Part shown: positions 60,664 through 64,000 of the stretch, one piece after another
Layout of the letters: each line of letters starts with the position of its first letter
Numbering within the stretch: the first letter of the stretch is position 1
Assembly: GCF_002999335.1 (NCBI RefSeq)
Contig: NW_020312514.1
Location: forward strand, 167,318 to 231,317
Length of the DNA: 64,000 nt
Reading direction: 5' to 3'
Origin: Cyclospora cayetanensis
Taxonomy: Eukaryota > Apicomplexa > Conoidasida > Eucoccidiorida > Eimeriidae
The notes under the pieces: generated by a model
Databases searched by the model: none
Seen by the model: the letters and a program-made list of their open reading frames with translations, nothing else
What the model was told of the DNA's origin: nothing
Translations under genes and position numbers: made by a program

Positions 60664-63600
60664 CATGTACCACTACATTTAACACAGCCACGAGTGCCTT
60701 TATTACTCTCTAGGAATGCACATAAAAAGGAGGGCTATACAAGCACCTGTCTCATCACACAGATTCTCATAGGGTGTGGGGGAATGTGCAGAAGCGCATG
60801 TCTTGCAACAGAACGGCAATACGGACAAAAGCAACGCCAAAGCTGTCTTGTGTCATCCCGTAGAGGGAGACGCCGACTGTAGGAACGCATGTATGCGGGA
60901 GGTAGAGACACCGAATTAAAGGGGAGGCTGAGGGGCATATAAACATCCAGAGGATCGCCTATACGCGGATCCGGTGTCTGTGCCTCGTATAGCGCTGTGC
61001 GTCGGCCACAGCCAGCCAGATGACTAGAAAGTGAAAGAGCACCTGTACGCGATTGTGGCAGGGGTATCACCACTTTCCACAAACGGGGGGGGCGGGAACT
61101 CCGCAGCTACCTCTCCAGGCACGAGAACTTGTTGCCTCAAGTTTTGATTGATTTTGACAGCCTCGAAACCAAGCGCTGCGGGTCTATTCAGGCGGTTCTG
61201 CATCAGGCCGCAAGCAAATGCAATTTAGTGGAAACTCTGTTGACGGCCAGGGGATTTGCATTAGATAGCTTGAAGGCGGGATGCAGAAAGCTGAATACGA
61301 TGATAAGAATACTCGTGAAGCAACTCTGCAATCGACTTGTGGAAAGGCATTTGTTCTCTCCCTTCCACACCGCCCAGCCACCGGTCTTGGGAAGTTGATA
61401 GGGCCCTCACGAAGAGGAGGAAACGTGTGCTACTTCTCGCGCGTGCGTTGTGCAAACACAAGACGGCCATCTCGAAAGGCGAGCTCAGATTAAAAGGCGA
61501 AAATACATGCGTGACACCCCAAACCCTGAATCCTCTCATGGCAAGGAGCTTGCTGTGCGCAGTACATACCTCGGCGTCTTGCATAGGCGGCTCAGTGCTT
61601 GTTTCATTAACGGTAAGGAGGTCCACGATGGATCCGTTGGCCTTATCAATGATAATCTTGCCGTCAACTTTTGTAAGATACAGATGCCACGAATACTTGG
61701 ACTGGGGAGCCGCCATCAAGCACGCCAGCACTTGGTCTGTTGCCGCCACATCGACGTGCTTCTCTCCATTGAGCATATAGTCCTGTGCAAGACACGTCGA
61801 AAAAAACAAGCTACCTCTATAAACAAACGTTGTACCTGTCCCTATAACAAAATAAGTTGGGAAATGCAGGCATAGATACAAGGATGCACAAGAATTCCTC
61901 TGCAAAGGCAACGCCTTTCCACAAAAAGCCGGCAGCTGCACCAGCGACTGTGCACCAGCAGAACGCCAGCGACAGCGTGTATGTATATGTGTATACGTAT
62001 GTGTGTAAGAATATATATATATATATATACACGCATACATATATAAATATACGTCCTGCACGCGTTGCGCGTGTCTTACCCTGATAACTTCATCGTCTTG
62101 AGTGGTAACCCAGTAATAATAAAAGTTGCTGCTGAGGTTTTGCATGGCAACCGGCAGTTTGCTGGATATTTTGTCTGCCTGTCGAGAGTACACCCCGAGC
62201 GTGCCTCTCCATTCAATATCTTCAACGTTGATGCGATCTGCGAGGGAGCACAGAAAAGAACACGCCATAGAGTGGCAATGCAAAAGCAGTTAGTGCACCG
62301 CGTCCTACCGAGCTCGAGAGACTCGTGCGTTGCAGATCCTGCTGGGTAGATAACAGCCAATAGCACGTGCAATTGAGCCATGCAGCATGCGCATTAGCGA
62401 TGACCACACAAGAGGAGGCGGCGGAAACGCTATCGATCCACGGAAACAAACTTTGGGCATGTATACGGCTTTGGACTGCCGTGCGCGCGGACGCGAGCTT
62501 ACTATTCTCAATTTGCTGCTTGTGAAGCTGCTGCAGCGGTAGTTCGGCAATAACTTGCCAGTCGTTCGTGGGCTGAATGGACCACTCCGAGAAGGCGCGG
62601 TGTCTCGCGTGGATGCGCGCATATCGAGCCTGCAAGAGGAAACAACGCACATCCCTTCATGCCGCCTTGTAGGCAAGCTTCCCTGCGCATGCGAGAAGCA
62701 ACAAGCGATCAAGAAAAAGCCGCTACCACCAGACGCGCATGAAGAGGTGAACAAGACAAGGCAGCTAGGCTTCCGAAGCAAAGATCATGAGGGAGCCGCA
62801 TCCATACACTAGCCGACGCATGCATGGAAGCACAAGAACGGAGTGGCATTGGGGCCTTTCAACACATACACACAGAAAGGAGACTTTTCGGCGAGTCGAC
62901 AGGCACATGGGAACACGAAACAAAAAGTGATCACAACCTGGAAAATGCAATGCCAGCCAGGGCAAGAGCACACGCATGCAACACGACGAGCCTTGCCGGA
63001 GGAAGCCGCCTGTCTCACCTGTTGCTGTTGCTGCTGCTTCTTTTGATCGCTTTTCGCTTTCTTTCCCAATTTGAGTTCTTCTTCCTCCTTCGTTTTCTCG
63101 TTGAAAGCCGCTGTTGTTTGCTTCATGGGCGCGCGGCGCCGACTAAGCCAACCCTCTGCACGAAGCCAAGTGTACAAGAAGAAAAGTGGATATCATGCCC
63201 CCGAAAGAAACACCCGTAAGCGAACAAAAGCCTCAGCGTGGCAAGAGCCGGAGGCTTCGGAATATCAGCACGCCGAAAGTTCGGGACAGCAGGCAGGAAA
63301 TCAGAAAATTTGAATGCGAAAAAAGATTCAAACGAGAAGATGCAGGGGGAAAGCGGGAGCCACCACATTAAGAAACATGCGTAGGTGCAGTCTGGTGGGC
63401 AGGCACGGTATATAGGGGGGTTCACCCCAAGGCAGTCGAACAAACAGCAAGTATAACGACCCCCAAGTAAATGAATGCTTAAAGCACGCACGAGAGCCAA
63501 AATAGTACAGCCAACACGCGACAGGAGAGAAACGCAGGGGGGAAAGGAAGGGGGGGAAGAAGGTGGCTACTGCATGCAAGAAAAAAACAAGCACGGCGTA

Positions 63601-63731
63601 AGCCGTAGGCAACTGACCCCCTGCTGCTCTGTGTCTCATCATGGGCTTGCTGTCAACAGTATGGAACTCCCTGTCGTCATCTCCTAAGCCGCCTCTCTGG
63701 TCGCGTTGCTTCTGCAGCAGCCGACGCACAC
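58178..63731 (-). CDS. eIF3d: Translation initiation factor 3 subunit d, 5' end missing
   Basis: Exons read with consistent phase: 63618-63731, 63019-63155, 62503-62629, 62080-62237, 61570-61782, 61111-61197, then 60304-60375, 59754-59881, 59147-59314, 58686-58818, 58178-58298 (stop). At least one exon between 61111 and 60375 is unresolved. eIF3d landmarks occur in order: DREFHTVDSKPM, DWQVIAELPLQQL, DIEWRGTLGVY, TTQDDEVIR, ATDQVLACLMAAPQSKYSW, LLTVNETSTEPP, ESQRGALLATEVRNN, RLGFVARKS, ENAWGIVRAVLDVL, YVLLKDPTKPIMRLYS and an acidic tail (EEEDERDDANEANAEQ). eIF3d is a peripheral eIF3 subunit with a cap-binding domain in other eukaryotes (family knowledge). The usual N-terminus (with a GWGP motif) was not found and should lie to the right of the window, beyond the tandem repeat. 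A short poly-Gln sits at the end of the 63019-63155 exon. Confidence 0.93.
60621..60661. repeat. (TA)n microsatellite within eIF3d intronic DNA
   Basis: About 19 TA units flanked by ACATACATG on both sides. Confidence 0.95.
62009..62031. repeat. Short (TA)n tract in an eIF3d intron
   Basis: About 11 TA units within the 61783-62079 intron, in a wider TGTATA-rich stretch. Confidence 0.9.
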
Positions 63732-63833
63732 CTGCAAGTCATGCATTTGATGCCTGCTCCCGCAAAGGCCTTCCAGATGTAAGCGTTGAAAAGCCTATTC
63801 CCTATCAGTGGCATCTCAAACCCCAGCTCGTAC

Positions 63834-64000
63834 AAGTTACAAAGGCCACACCTTACACCCCAATCAATACACATTACAAAGGCCACACCTTACACCCCAA
63901 TCAATACACATTACAAAGGCCACACCTTACACCCCAATCAATACACATTACAAAGGCCACACCTTACACCCCAATCAATACACATTACAAAGGCCACACC
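63834..64000. repeat. 37-bp tandem repeat running off the window end
   Basis: At least four nearly identical copies of a 37-bp unit containing ACATTACAAAGGCCACACC and then TTACACCCCAATCAATAC, continuing to the last base. The first copy differs slightly at its start. It lies upstream of the first visible eIF3d exon and so is probably in an eIF3d intron or 5' region. Confidence 0.95.

Noticed and set aside
63834..64000. Chromosome end (telomere)
   Set aside because: The 37-bp unit has no resemblance to TTTAGGG-type repeats, and the eIF3d gene is expected to continue beyond it.

Overview
The window looks like nuclear DNA of an Eimeria-type coccidian parasite (Apicomplexa). Four observations support this. 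Trinucleotide CAG/AGC/GCA tracts run through exons and encode poly-Gln, poly-Ser and poly-Ala. Short GT-AG introns are numerous. Degenerate telomere-like (AAACCCT-type) heptamers are scattered internally. Gene-poor stretches carry decayed Ty3/gypsy-like retroelements, which are known from Eimeria genomes. The species cannot be fixed from the sequence alone. All gene models come from reading splice sites, codon phase and family motifs by eye. No alignment or transcript data were used.

Layout. 1-10 kb holds a possible small membrane protein (minus, 411-647), a 12-exon gene for a probably organellar helical protein (plus, 1387-5783), an AAMP/SQT1-type WD40 protein (minus, 6800-8572) and a two-exon ABM-like small protein (plus, 9304-10012). 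11.7-14.8 kb is an ankyrin-repeat gene (minus) cut into very small exons. 14.9-25.5 kb has no intact gene and contains a ruined Ty3/gypsy-like element on the minus strand. 25.5-32.0 kb is an M3B oligoendopeptidase F-like gene (minus) whose zinc motif has lost its first His. 33.8-39.35 kb is eIF3b (minus, 15 exons, all phases consistent). 39.4-47.9 kb is a second gene-poor block with another ruined gypsy-like copy. 47.9-57.1 kb is a giant cullin (plus, 12 exons, about 2,291 codons) with long homopolymer insertions. 58.2-63.7 kb is eIF3d (minus), whose 5' end is missing and probably lies beyond the right edge, which ends inside a 37-bp tandem repeat.

Functional picture. Two subunits of translation initiation factor 3 (b and d) lie on the same strand about 19 kb apart, with a cullin ubiquitin-ligase scaffold and a retroelement graveyard between them. 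The SQT1-type protein belongs to a family of ribosomal-protein chaperones, so three of the eight genes relate to translation. There is no sign of operon-like organisation. Each gene has its own spacing, and repeats sit mainly in introns, intergenic DNA and low-complexity exon segments.
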